Shown here: positions 16,773-24,924 of the stretch, one piece after another
Position numbering within the stretch: position 1 is the first letter of the stretch
Layout: every line of letters starts with the position of its first letter
NCBI GenBank assembly: GCA_964561235.1
Contig: CAZLOV010000011.1
Location: forward strand, 1-31,620
Source of the DNA: JBCBSP01 sp964561235
GTDB taxonomy: Bacteria > Pseudomonadota > Alphaproteobacteria > Caulobacterales > Maricaulaceae
Length of the DNA stretch: 31,620 nucleotides
Reading direction: 5' to 3'
The notes under the pieces: generated by a model
What the model was told of the DNA's origin: nothing
What the model saw: only the letters and a program-made list of their open reading frames with translations
Databases searched by the model: none
Program-made: the position numbers and the translations under genes

Positions 16773-18127
16773 GCCTCAGCGCCCGCCGCTGCTTCGACCG
16801 CGGCGCAGATATCGCCCACGACGCGTTCGACCAGCGCCTTGTCGCCCTCCGCCATCACGCGGATGACGGGTTCGGTGCCGGATTTGCGCACGACCAGGCG
16901 GCCTTTCCCGTTGAGCCGGGTCTCGGCGTCCTCGATCACCTTTCGGACGGGGTCGGTCTCCAGCGGCGCGGCGCCGGGCTTGTAGCGCACATTGCGCAAG
17001 AGCTGCGGCGCCGGCTTGAACACGGTCAGAAGCTCGCTCGCCGGCTTGCCGGCCTCAACCAGCAGGGCGAGCACCTGCAGCGCGGCGATCATGCCGTCGC
17101 CCGTGGTGGCGAAGTCCGTGAGCACGATGTGGCCGGACTGCTCACCGCCGAGATTGGCGCCGGTCTGGCGCATGCGCTCGACGACATAGCGGTCGCCGAC
17201 CTTGGTGCGGTCGAGTTTCAGCCCCTCCTTCGCCAGGCTCTGCTCAAGGCCGAGATTGGACATGAGCGTGGTGACGACGGTGTCGGTGCGCAGCAGGCCT
17301 GCGCGCTTCCACGCCTTGGCGATCACGGCGATGACCTGGTCGCCGTCGACGATGCGGCCTTTCTCGTCGCAAAGGATCAGCCGGTCGGCGTCGCCGTCCA
17401 GCGCAATGCCGATGTCGGCGCGATAGCGCAGCACCTCGTCGGACAGCGCCGCCGGCGAGACCGCGCCGCAGTCCTCGTTGATGTTGAAGCCGTTGGGCTC
17501 GACATTGATGGGAATGACGTCCGCGCCGAGCTCCCAGAGCACGGTCGGCGCGGCCTTGTAGGCGGCTCCGTTGGCGCAATCGACCACGATGCGAAGGCCG
17601 GAAAGCCGCATCTGGCGGGGGAAGGTCGCCTTGACGATCTCGACATAGCGCGCCAGCGCGTCGTCGATCCGCTTGGCGCGGCCGAAATCGGCGGCTGCAG
17701 CGCGCGCTTCTTCGAGCCCGTTGTCCATCATCGCTTCGATGGCGAGTTCCGCCTCGTCGTCGAGCTTGAAGCCGTCCGGGCCGAACAGCTTGATCCCGTT
17801 GTCGAAATAAGGGTTGTGCGAGGCCGTGATCATCACGCCCATGTCCGCGCGCAGCGAGCGGGTGAGCGAGGCGACGGCGGGCGTCGGCAGCGGTCCGAAC
17901 TGAGCGACGTCCATGCCGGCGCTGGTGAAGCCGGCGACAAGCGCGCTTTCGATCATGTAGCCGGAAAGCCGCGTGTCCTTGCCGATAACCACGGTGTGGC
18001 GCCGTCCGGGCGACTTGCGGAAATGATGGGCTGCGGCCATGCCGAGGCGCAGCGCCATCTCGGCGGTCATCGGAAACTGGTTTGCGGCGCCGCGGATTCC
18101 GTCGGTGCCGAAATAGCGTTTGGTCAT
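16769..18127 (-). CDS. glmM: Phosphoglucosamine mutase
   Basis: GlmM converts glucosamine-6-phosphate to glucosamine-1-phosphate, the step after GlmS on the way to UDP-GlcNAc. The 452-residue product has standard length. It opens with R-Y-F-G-T-D-G-I-R-G. The phosphoserine loop is T-A-S-H-N-P, the metal-binding loop D-G-D-A-D-R, the sugar-binding loop G-E-Q-S-G-H, and the C-terminal phosphate site R-K-S-G-T-E-P. The start at 18127 is preferred over the ATG at 18139 because the family begins a few residues before the F-G-T-D motif. It lies about 27 bases after the transaldolase gene and probably shares its transcript. Confidence 0.97.
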   Translation of the reverse strand: MTKRYFGTDGIRGAANQFPMTAEMALRLGMAAAHHFRKSPGRRHTVVIGKDTRLSGYMIESALVAGFTSAGMDVAQFGPLPTPAVASLTRSLRADMGVMITASHNPYFDNGIKLFGPDGFKLDDEAELAIEAMMDNGLEEARAAAADFGRAKRIDDALARYVEIVKATFPRQMRLSGLRIVVDCANGAAYKAAPTVLWELGADVIPINVEPNGFNINEDCGAVSPAALSDEVLRYRADIGIALDGDADRLILCDEKGRIVDGDQVIAVIAKAWKRAGLLRTDTVVTTLMSNLGLEQSLAKEGLKLDRTKVGDRYVVERMRQTGANLGGEQSGHIVLTDFATTGDGMIAALQVLALLVEAGKPASELLTVFKPAPQLLRNVRYKPGAAPLETDPVRKVIEDAETRLNGKGRLVVRKSGTEPVIRVMAEGDKALVERVVGDICAAVEAAAGAEA

Positions 18128-18154
18128 GACGTCGTGCACTCCGCAGCAGGCGGT

Positions 18155-18811
18155 TCAGGCGAGACCGGCGCGCCCCGAGCCGGCCCAGTCGGCGACGAAG
18201 GCTTCCAGCCCCTGATCCGTCTGGGGATGGCGTATCAGCTGATCAAAGACTTTGGGCGGTAGCGTGGCGGCGTCGGCGCCGGCGAGCGCGGCCTGCTCGA
18301 CATGCAGGGGCGAGCGCAGCGAGGCGGCGAGGATCGAGGTCTCGAAGCCGAAACGGTCATAGACCTCGCGAATGCCTTCAAGCAGCGCGACGCCGTCGCC
18401 GCCGGCGTCCTCGACGCGGCCGACGAAGGGCGAAATGAAGGTTGCGCCCGCCTTTGCGGCGAGAAGCGCCTGGTTCACCGAAAAGCACAGCGTGACATTG
18501 GTCGGCACGTTCTGCTCCGAAAGCGCCTTGCAGGCCTCCAGGCCCGCCGGCGTGAGCGGCAGCTTGATCACCACATTGCCGGCGATCTTCCGCAGGGTGT
18601 CCGCCTCGGCCAGCATGCCCGCCGCATCCGTGGCGACGACCTCCGCGGAAACCGGACCCGGCACGATCGCGCAGATCTCGCCGATGCGCTCGAGAATGTT
18701 GGCGCCGGATTTGGCGATCAGCGACGGATTGGTCGTCACGCCGTCGACCAGGCCGGCGGCCATGCGCGCGCGGATCTCGTCTGTTTCGGCCGTATCGAGG
18801 AATATCTGCAT
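18155..18811 (-). CDS. Short-type transaldolase / fructose-6-phosphate aldolase family protein
   Basis: The 218-residue TIM-barrel protein belongs to the small transaldolase (TalC/FSA) group. It shows the N-terminal F-L-D-T-A and G-V-T-T-N-P-S-L motifs. The Schiff-base lysine is Lys83 in V-I-K-L-P-L-T. S-P-F-V-G-R appears in the middle, and A-S-L-R-S in the C-terminal half. Most alphaproteobacterial members are true transaldolases of the pentose phosphate pathway, exchanging three-carbon units between fructose-6-phosphate and erythrose-4-phosphate. FSA activity cannot be excluded from sequence alone. A transketolase lies 10 kb away in the same window. Confidence 0.9.
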   Translation of the reverse strand: MQIFLDTAETDEIRARMAAGLVDGVTTNPSLIAKSGANILERIGEICAIVPGPVSAEVVATDAAGMLAEADTLRKIAGNVVIKLPLTPAGLEACKALSEQNVPTNVTLCFSVNQALLAAKAGATFISPFVGRVEDAGGDGVALLEGIREVYDRFGFETSILAASLRSPLHVEQAALAGADAATLPPKVFDQLIRHPQTDQGLEAFVADWAGSGRAGLA

Positions 18812-18856
18812 GGGAGAGGGTCCTCTGGTGTCTGCGCTTTCTTTAGCAGTCGCGGC

Positions 18857-20041
18857 TTAAGCTTTCATGGCGCGTTCGTCGCGCGGAATCAGGCAGGCGC
18901 CGGCAAGCGCGAGCGCAAGCGCGCCGTGATGCCATTCCTGCCAGACGCCGTAACCCGCCTCCACGCAGCAGAACCACACCAGAAGGGGCCAGACCAGCGC
19001 CGCCGCGCGGCGCCCGTCCATGCGCCAGCGCCGGCCTGCAAGGGCGAACAGGGCGGCGGCGGCGAGCCCCGCGCCGGCCAGCCCGGTCTCCACCCAGATG
19101 TGAAGCCCTGCGTTATGCGCATGCAGCGGCATCAGGTCGAAGGCGATCCCGCGCACCTCGGCGGGCGCGCCGAGCACCCGCGCGGCATCCAGCCCCCAGC
19201 CGAAAAACGGCTTCTCCGCGACGCGCTCAAGGCCGTATTCCCAGATGTGAAGGCGCTGCAGCCAGCTTGTCGGCATGCTCTCGCGCACAGCCTCCGGCAA
19301 CAAGGCTATCACCGCGGGCAAGAGGACCGGCGTCAGCAGCACGACCGCTCCCGCTCCGGCGAAGGCCGCACGCAGCGTCCAGCCCGGCGCAGCCAGCGCG
19401 CACGCTGCGCCAAGGCCCGCAACCCCGATCGCCAGCACATTGGCGTCGGTGTTGAAGCTGACCGCTGCGATGGCGGCCAGCACGGCGATCAAGCCGGCGG
19501 CCGCGCGGCCCGCGGCGTCCCCGCGCATCCACGCCATCAGCATCGCGGGCCCGGCCATCATCAGGAGCGGCGACGCCCCACGGCCGAGCAACCGGTCCAC
19601 AACGCCGCGAACATAGGGCTCCACGCCGTCATACCCTTCCACGTCGCGTTTGTAGGCGTAGCTGAAATCACCGTCCGTCGCCGCCTCGAAGCCAAGAAAC
19701 AGAAGTCCCGCCAGAGAGGCGCCGAGAAAGGCCGCCCGCGCCGGCGCGCGCAGCGGGGCGGGCAGTGCGCTTGCGGCGAACACCAGCATGGCGAACGCCG
19801 GGGTGAGCAGCAGCAGCTTGAAGATCTGGTCAGGCTTGTCATAGGGCGACCAGAGATGGCTCGCCGACGCCCAGACAAGCAGCAGCGCGCCAAGCGCCAG
19901 AGCGGGCGGCGGTCGCCGAAGCGCTTTCCAGGCGGCGCGCGGGCGCATGGCGAACACGCCGGCAGCCGCGCCCACCGCAGCCAGCGCCAGCCCGCCGGCG
20001 GCCGCGCCGGCGGCGGCGAACGGGAAGGCGCCGGTCAGCAC
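18857..20041 (-). CDS. O-antigen ligase-like (Wzy/WaaL superfamily) membrane protein
   Basis: This integral membrane protein of about 394 residues has many hydrophobic segments and Ala/Leu-rich helices. The C-terminal half contains W-E-Y-G-L-E-R-V-A-E-K-P-F-F-G-W-G-L-D and then H-A-H-N-A-G-L-H-I-W-V-E-T-G-L-A-G. This is the periplasmic-loop pattern of O-antigen ligases and polymerases (Wzy_C family). It would transfer or polymerise undecaprenyl-linked glycan on the periplasmic side. The N-terminus is uncertain: GTG at 20041 is the first standard start, but a CTG at 20092 overlapping the previous stop would add 17 residues. It lies directly downstream of the histidine phosphatase gene on the minus strand, in a likely kdsB-phosphatase-ligase operon. 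Confidence 0.8.
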   Translation of the reverse strand: MLTGAFPFAAAGAAAGGLALAAVGAAAGVFAMRPRAAWKALRRPPPALALGALLLVWASASHLWSPYDKPDQIFKLLLLTPAFAMLVFAASALPAPLRAPARAAFLGASLAGLLFLGFEAATDGDFSYAYKRDVEGYDGVEPYVRGVVDRLLGRGASPLLMMAGPAMLMAWMRGDAAGRAAAGLIAVLAAIAAVSFNTDANVLAIGVAGLGAACALAAPGWTLRAAFAGAGAVVLLTPVLLPAVIALLPEAVRESMPTSWLQRLHIWEYGLERVAEKPFFGWGLDAARVLGAPAEVRGIAFDLMPLHAHNAGLHIWVETGLAGAGLAAAALFALAGRRWRMDGRRAAALVWPLLVWFCCVEAGYGVWQEWHHGALALALAGACLIPRDERAMKA

Positions 20042-20088
20042 GATCGCCGAGCGTTGCGCGCTGCGGGCGCGGGCGTGACGCGCGCGGC

Positions 20089-20739
20089 TCAGCGCGCCTC
20101 TCCCGGTTTGAGCGAGGCGGCGTCCGCGCTCGCGTTCCAGCAGACCGGGTGAACCCCGTCTGCGTCCACGCGGGCCGCGCACAGCCGTCCGGTCTTCACC
20201 TTCGCCGCTTCCGGCGCGGCCTGTCCGCCGGTCATCAGCGGATGGAAGTAACGCAGCACGCCGTTGGACGTGACGGCGAGCACGACCCGCTCTGGGGCGG
20301 TGTCACGGGTGAGCGCGGCGAAAACCGCCTGGGCGTTCGCCTCGAGAACGGCGGGGTAGGGCGACCAGCCGGCGCCGGCGGGTGGAAGATTGCGCTCGCG
20401 CCAGTCCGCGAGCGCCTGCTCGCCCCAGGTCTCGGTGATCTCTGCATCGGACTTGCCGCCCCAGAGCCCGTAATCGATCTCGCGCAGCCGGTCCTCGATC
20501 TCCACCTCGCCGGAAAAGCCGCACGCTTCCGCCGCCAGAGCCGCGCCCGTGCGGGTGCGCTTGAGCGGCCCGGCCAGCACCCGGTCGGGCATCAGACCCG
20601 CATCGCGCAGCGCCCGGCCGATCGCGCGCGACTGCTCGAGACCGGCCTGGGTGAGCGGCAGATCCTCGCCGGCGCCGACAAAGACCGGCGTTTCGCCCGT
20701 CTCGAATGTGTTTCCATGCCGTGCGAGCACAAGCAGCAT
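20089..20739 (-). CDS. Histidine phosphatase family protein (phosphoglycerate-mutase-like)
   Basis: The 216-residue product has the family's N-terminal catalytic motif L-A-R-H-G-N-T. It also has L-T-x-x-G-x-x-Q/S-A-like spacing (L-T-Q-A-G-L-E-Q-S-R-A-I-G) and L-A-G-P-L-K-R-T-R-T-G. The acid residue region is L-R-E-I-D-Y-G-L-W-G-G. The usual second histidine motif is represented by V-T-S-N-G-V-L-R, where Asn stands where His is often found. The ATG at 20739 overlaps the kdsB stop (TGATG), so the two are coupled. Activity on a sugar phosphate is suggested only by the neighbours. The substrate is not predictable from sequence. Confidence 0.85.
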   Translation of the reverse strand: MLLVLARHGNTFETGETPVFVGAGEDLPLTQAGLEQSRAIGRALRDAGLMPDRVLAGPLKRTRTGAALAAEACGFSGEVEIEDRLREIDYGLWGGKSDAEITETWGEQALADWRERNLPPAGAGWSPYPAVLEANAQAVFAALTRDTAPERVVLAVTSNGVLRYFHPLMTGGQAAPEAAKVKTGRLCAARVDADGVHPVCWNASADAASLKPGEAR

Positions 20740-21518
20740 CAGACGATCTCCCCCTCCGCGCGGAGGATCGACTCGACACGTTCGGCGTCGGCCGGGCTGT
20801 CGACGGACCAAGGCGTGCGCCCTCGATAATCGGTCAGCACCACGCGGATCGGCACCCCGTTCTCGAGCGCCCTCAGCTGCTCGAGGCTTTCCGCGCGCTC
20901 AAGCGGGGAGGGCTCCATGGCGACGAGCTTCGCCAGCACCTCGAACCGGTAGGCGTAAAGCCCGATATGCTTGAATACCGGCGTGCCCGCTTCGGGATGC
21001 CGCTGGAAGGGGATGACCGCCTTGGAGAAGTAAAGCGCGTTGCGGTCGGCGCCGAACACTACGGTCGTGCCGCCGACCTCGCCCGCCGCCTTGGAGGCGC
21101 GCATGGCCGCTTCGCCTTCCGCGGTGAGTTCGACGGCGGGCGTCGCCATCGGCAGGCGCGCATCGGCCTTCATCTCGGCGGCGACGGCCTCGATCACCCA
21201 GGGAGGCGTCAGAGGCGCGTCGCCCTGCAGGTTGAGGATGACGTCCTCCGGCGCGGCCGTCCGCCTGACGGCCTCGAAAACGCGCTCCGTGCCGTTTCGG
21301 CAGGTCTCGGGCGTCATCACGGCCTCGCCGCCGAAGCCTTTCACCGCCTCGAGGATGCGCGCGTCGTCGGTGGCGACAAGCACGCGGTCGACGCTCTCGG
21401 CGGCCTCGGCCAGCCGCCTTACGCGTTCGACCATCGGCAGGCCGGCGATCACGTGCAGCGGTTTTCCCGGAAAGCGAGAGGAGCCGTAGCGGGCGGGAAT
21501 GACGGCGATGACGGCCAA
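20739..21518 (-). CDS. kdsB: KdsB-like CMP-sugar synthetase (3-deoxy-manno-octulosonate cytidylyltransferase)
   Basis: KdsB activates Kdo with CTP to give CMP-Kdo for the lipid A-core of LPS. The 259-residue protein begins V-I-P-A-R-Y-G-S-S-R-F-P-G-K-P-L, the family signature, and ends in a D-S-P-A-D-A-E-R-V-E region. Two conserved sites differ from the textbook enzymes: N-L-Q-G-D-A-P-L replaces the usual N-x-Q-G-D-E-P, and C-R-N-G-T-E-R stands where H-x-S-G-T-D-R is typical. A related 8- or 9-carbon acid sugar is therefore a possible substrate. The 202 bases between its start and yebC hold divergent promoters that I cannot pinpoint. Confidence 0.85.
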   Translation of the reverse strand: MAVIAVIPARYGSSRFPGKPLHVIAGLPMVERVRRLAEAAESVDRVLVATDDARILEAVKGFGGEAVMTPETCRNGTERVFEAVRRTAAPEDVILNLQGDAPLTPPWVIEAVAAEMKADARLPMATPAVELTAEGEAAMRASKAAGEVGGTTVVFGADRNALYFSKAVIPFQRHPEAGTPVFKHIGLYAYRFEVLAKLVAMEPSPLERAESLEQLRALENGVPIRVVLTDYRGRTPWSVDSPADAERVESILRAEGEIV

Positions 21519-21720
21519 GGGACGAGACTCGCTTCAAGGGTGCGGGGCGGCGACAGAAAAGCCGAATCCGGGCCGCCTCACAACGGCCTGAACCTCCCCG
21601 CCGCCGCCAGGGCTTTCCCGGATACGGTCATGTGGGATAGAACCCGCCGCCTAACGTCAATCCGCGGGCTCGCCGCGCGACAGACATGCGCAGCGGCGGC
21701 GCGCAGCAGGAGGTCGTCCG

Positions 21721-22485
21721 ATGGCCGGACATTCCAAATGGGCCAACATCCAGCACCGCAAGGGCCGGCAGGACAAGGCGCGCGCCAAGCTTTTCTCGCG
21801 CCTGTCCAAGGAGATCATGATCGCGGTGAAGATGGGCGGGCCTGATCCGGACATGAACCCGCGCCTGCGCCTGGCGGTGAACAACGCCAAGGGCCAGTCC
21901 ATGCCCAAGGACAATATCGAGCGCGCGATCAAGAAGGCGCAGGGCGGCGATGTCGAGGCGCTTGAAGAGATCCGCTATGAGGGCTTCGGACCCGGAGGCG
22001 TCGGCGTGATCGTCGAGTGCTCCACCGACAACCGCAACCGCGCGGCCGCCGAGGTGCGCACAGCCTTTTCCAAGAACGGCGGCAATATGGGCGAGACGGG
22101 CTCCGTCGCCTTCATGTTCGACCAGGTCGGCGAGATCCGCCTTCCTGTCGACGTCGCCGACGAGGAGACCATGCTCGAGGCCGCCATCGAGGCTGGCGCG
22201 GAGGATGTGGTCCAGGAAGAAGGCTCCGAGGATGAGCCCGGGCTGCACGTGGTCTATTGCGCGCGCGAAGATCTCAATGACGTCGCCGGCGCGCTTTCCG
22301 AGCGCTTCGGCGATCTGAAGTCCGCCGACATCATCTGGAAGCCTCAGAACACCATCGATATCGACGGCGAGAAGGCCCAGACCCTGATGAAGATGCTGGA
22401 CGCGCTGGAGGACGTCGACGACGTCAACCGCGTGTTCTCCAACTTCGAAATCTCCGAGGCGGAGATGGAAAAGCTGGCCTCCTGA
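21721..22485 (+). CDS. yebC: YebC/PmpR family protein (TACO1-like)
   Basis: The 254-residue product begins M-A-G-H-S-K-W-A-N-I-Q-H-R-K, the invariant opening of the family, followed by the three-domain YebC layout. Members bind DNA or the ribosome and have been linked to transcription control and to translation of proline-rich stretches. The ATG at 21721 follows a GCAGGAGGTC sequence, a very good ribosome-binding site. In many bacteria yebC precedes ruvC; here it is coupled by a TGATG overlap to cmk. Confidence 0.97.
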   Translation: MAGHSKWANIQHRKGRQDKARAKLFSRLSKEIMIAVKMGGPDPDMNPRLRLAVNNAKGQSMPKDNIERAIKKAQGGDVEALEEIRYEGFGPGGVGVIVECSTDNRNRAAAEVRTAFSKNGGNMGETGSVAFMFDQVGEIRLPVDVADEETMLEAAIEAGAEDVVQEEGSEDEPGLHVVYCAREDLNDVAGALSERFGDLKSADIIWKPQNTIDIDGEKAQTLMKMLDALEDVDDVNRVFSNFEISEAEMEKLAS

Positions 22486-23114
22486 TGCGCATCGCCGTCG
22501 ACGGCCCGCTCGCATCCGGAAAAGGCACCATTGCGCGCGCGCTGGCCGCGCGCTTCGGCTTGCCGCACATGGATACCGGCGCGCTCTACCGGGCGGTGGC
22601 GGTTGCGGTCCTGGACGCAGGCGAGGACCCCGCCGATGCGGCGGCGGCGGAAGCGTGCGCGCGCCAGCTTGATCCGGACGCCGTGGACGAAACGCGCATC
22701 CGCACCGCCGGGGCGGGCGCCGCCGCCTCGATCGTCTCCGCGCATGCCGGCGTGCGTCAGGCCCTGTTCGACGTTCAGAAGGCCTTCGCCGCACGTCCCG
22801 GCGGCGCCGTTCTGGACGGGCGCGACATCGGGACCGTGATCTGCCCCGAGGCGGAGGTGAAGCTCTTCGTGAACGCCAGCGAGGAGACCCGCGCCTGGCG
22901 CCGTCACGCCGAGCTGGTCAATCGCGGCGAGGTGCTCGACTTCGACCAGGTGCTCGCCCAGCTTCGCGAGCGCGACGGCCGCGACGCCGGACGCGCCGAC
23001 GCGCCCATGTTGCGTGCGCCCGACGCGGTCGAGCTCGACACCAGCGAGATGACCGTCGACGAGGCTGTCGCCGCCGCCATCCAGATCGTGCGCGACCGCA
23101 CGGGCCGCGACTGA
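22485..23114 (+). CDS. cmk: (d)CMP kinase
   Basis: Cmk phosphorylates CMP and dCMP with ATP. The 209-residue product has the P-loop D-G-P-L-A-S-G-K-G-T at residues 6-15, then M-D-T-G-A-L-Y-R for substrate binding. D-G-R-D-I-G-T and the lid region with R-A-W-R-R-H-A-E follow, all conserved in the family. CMP released by the CMP-sugar pathway could be recycled by it. The ATG overlaps the yebC stop. The usual alphaproteobacterial neighbour rpsA is absent; an aldo/keto reductase gene follows 11 bases later. Confidence 0.95.
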   Translation: MRIAVDGPLASGKGTIARALAARFGLPHMDTGALYRAVAVAVLDAGEDPADAAAAEACARQLDPDAVDETRIRTAGAGAAASIVSAHAGVRQALFDVQKAFAARPGGAVLDGRDIGTVICPEAEVKLFVNASEETRAWRRHAELVNRGEVLDFDQVLAQLRERDGRDAGRADAPMLRAPDAVELDTSEMTVDEAVAAAIQIVRDRTGRD

Positions 23115-23125
23115 CGGGGGCGCTT

Positions 23126-23956
23126 TTGGAGCCCGCTCTCGACCCGCGCATTCCGATCTCGCGGCTTGGTTTCGGCGTCAGCGGTCCGCATGGAACGCGG
23201 CTGATCCCGCCTAAGGCGACCGTCGCTATGATCGACGAGGCGGTCCGGCTGGGCGTGAGCGTCTTCGACACCGCCCCGGCCTACGGCGCCGGGGAAGCCG
23301 AGCGGCGCCTGGGGCTTGCCTTGCGCGGCCTCGACCGCAGCAAGCTGTTCGTCTCCACCAAGGCGGGCGTTTCGAGCTTCGGCTTGCGCGGCCGGCGGCG
23401 CGATTTCTCGCCGGCGGCGATCGAGGCCTCCGTCCGCATCAGCCTGATGCGGCTGGGCGTGGAAGGGACGGATGCGCTTTTTTTACACGGCGCGGAGGCG
23501 GGCGAACTGACGCCGGCGCTGCTGAGACGCCTTTCGGAGCTCCGTGCGGCGGGCGCTTTCCAGTTGCTTGGCGCAGCGGGCCGCGGACCCGAGCTGGATG
23601 CTGCGCTCGGGACCGGGCGCTTCGACGTGATCATGGCGCCGGTGCATCCCTTTGTCGGATTGACCGGGGAGCGCCGCCTGAAAGCGGCGGCGGAAAAGGG
23701 CGTCGGCGTCTTTGCGATCGAAACCGCCGGCCCGGGTCCGGCGGCGATACGCTGGCCCCGCAAGCCGTCCGACCTGTACGGGCTGGCGAAGCGCGCAGCC
23801 GCTCCCGCGCGCGGTCCGCGCATCCCAACGGAGGAAGGCCTCGTCAAGGCGCTCGCCCGGCCCGGCGTCGTCTGCGCGCTGGCGACGACCTCGCGCCTGG
23901 CGCATCTCAGGGCGAACGCCGCGGCGGCCGGAGTGACCGCCGCGGCGCCGGCCTAG
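23126..23956 (+). CDS. Aldo/keto reductase family protein
   Basis: The 276-residue (beta/alpha)8 protein starts at TTG (23126). It carries the catalytic tetrad of the superfamily: Asp48 and Tyr53 in V-F-D-T-A-P-A-Y-G, Lys79 in V-S-T-K-A-G, and His121 in A-L-F-L-H-G. It should reduce a carbonyl with NADPH or oxidise an alcohol. The substrate is unknown; it is shorter than the usual 300-330 residues and lacks a clear C-terminal substrate loop. It may be co-transcribed with cmk. Its TAG stop shares CTAG at 23953-23956 with the convergent hydrolase. Confidence 0.85.
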   Translation: MEPALDPRIPISRLGFGVSGPHGTRLIPPKATVAMIDEAVRLGVSVFDTAPAYGAGEAERRLGLALRGLDRSKLFVSTKAGVSSFGLRGRRRDFSPAAIEASVRISLMRLGVEGTDALFLHGAEAGELTPALLRRLSELRAAGAFQLLGAAGRGPELDAALGTGRFDVIMAPVHPFVGLTGERRLKAAAEKGVGVFAIETAGPGPAAIRWPRKPSDLYGLAKRAAAPARGPRIPTEEGLVKALARPGVVCALATTSRLAHLRANAAAAGVTAAAPA

Positions 23957-24924
23957 TCAAGCGTGCCGAGCCATTCGACGATGGCGCTGGTCAGCGCGGT
24001 CGGCTGGTCTTCCGGAAGGAAGTGCGCCCCGTCGCCGATCGGCGTCACCGTGAGATTGTCGAAGTTTTCCTCAGCATAGCGGATGGCCGGTTGCCGGGTG
24101 ATGAAGCCCGGATCGGCCGTCACGAGCAGGATCGGCGTATCGGTTTGCGCAAGCCATGCCGCATACCGGTCCACGATCGGCTTGATCCCGTTGATGGTCG
24201 CCGGTCCGGGTCCCTGAAGCACGACTTCACGGCGGGCCCGGTCCTCATAAGGCGCGAGATAGGCGTCGAAAATCTCGTCCTCGAGCGTGCGGGCCGTGCC
24301 CATGTTCATGAACATCGATTGCACCCGCGGCCGATTGACCAGCATGAACCGGGCGATCGCGTCATTGCCGAACATGGTGAACATCATGCGTTGCTGGAGA
24401 CCAAGCTGGGCGCGCCAGTCGTCGAACGGCATGTAGATGGCTTCCACCAGAACGATGCCGGCGATGCGGTCGCGATTGCGCTCGGCGTAGTCCAGACCCA
24501 TGACCGAGCCCAGATCGTTGACGACCAGCACAAGCGGGCCGTCGAGGCCGTCCATGTATTCCGCAAACCGCTCGTAGAGCGCGTCATAGGAATAATCGCC
24601 GTCGGCGGGCAGGTCCGACGCGCCGTAGCCGGGCAGGTCAGGCGCGCTGACGCGCGTTGTTTCCGCCACGCCGGGCAGCACGTTGCGCCACATGTAGTTG
24701 GAGGTCGGGATGCCGTGCAGCAGGACGACATGGGGCGAACCTTCCCCGGCTTCCTGCACGTTCAGTCTCTCGCCGTTCTCAAGGCTGACGAAGCGCGAAG
24801 GCGCGTCCGCCGGCGCGGCGGAGACGTTCGGCTCGACATTCGGACCGGCGCAGGCGGCGATGGCGAAGGCGCAAAGGCCGGCGGCGAGCGCTGAGGCGGA
24901 ACGCTGTATGGAGAACCCGGTCAT
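23953..24924 (-). CDS. Alpha/beta-hydrolase lipoprotein resembling haloalkane dehalogenases
   Basis: The 323-residue protein starts with a hydrophobic signal and a likely lipobox I-A-A-C (Cys25), so it is probably a periplasmic lipoprotein. The hydrolase core shows the oxyanion motif H-G-I-P-T-S-N-Y-M-W-R-N at 70-81. The nucleophile elbow is N-D-L-G-S at 136-140 (Asp137), with a likely acid at Glu161 (V-E-A-I-Y-M-P) and catalytic His301 in G-A-H-F-L-P-E-D-Q-P. This order matches haloalkane dehalogenases closely. However, the halide-binding Asn after H-G and the Trp after the nucleophile are Ile and Leu here. Dehalogenation is therefore doubtful; epoxide or ester hydrolysis is possible. It is coupled by TGATG to the SRPBCC gene and controlled with it by the TetR-type regulator. 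Confidence 0.85.
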   Translation of the reverse strand: MTGFSIQRSASALAAGLCAFAIAACAGPNVEPNVSAAPADAPSRFVSLENGERLNVQEAGEGSPHVVLLHGIPTSNYMWRNVLPGVAETTRVSAPDLPGYGASDLPADGDYSYDALYERFAEYMDGLDGPLVLVVNDLGSVMGLDYAERNRDRIAGIVLVEAIYMPFDDWRAQLGLQQRMMFTMFGNDAIARFMLVNRPRVQSMFMNMGTARTLEDEIFDAYLAPYEDRARREVVLQGPGPATINGIKPIVDRYAAWLAQTDTPILLVTADPGFITRQPAIRYAEENFDNLTVTPIGDGAHFLPEDQPTALTSAIVEWLGTLD

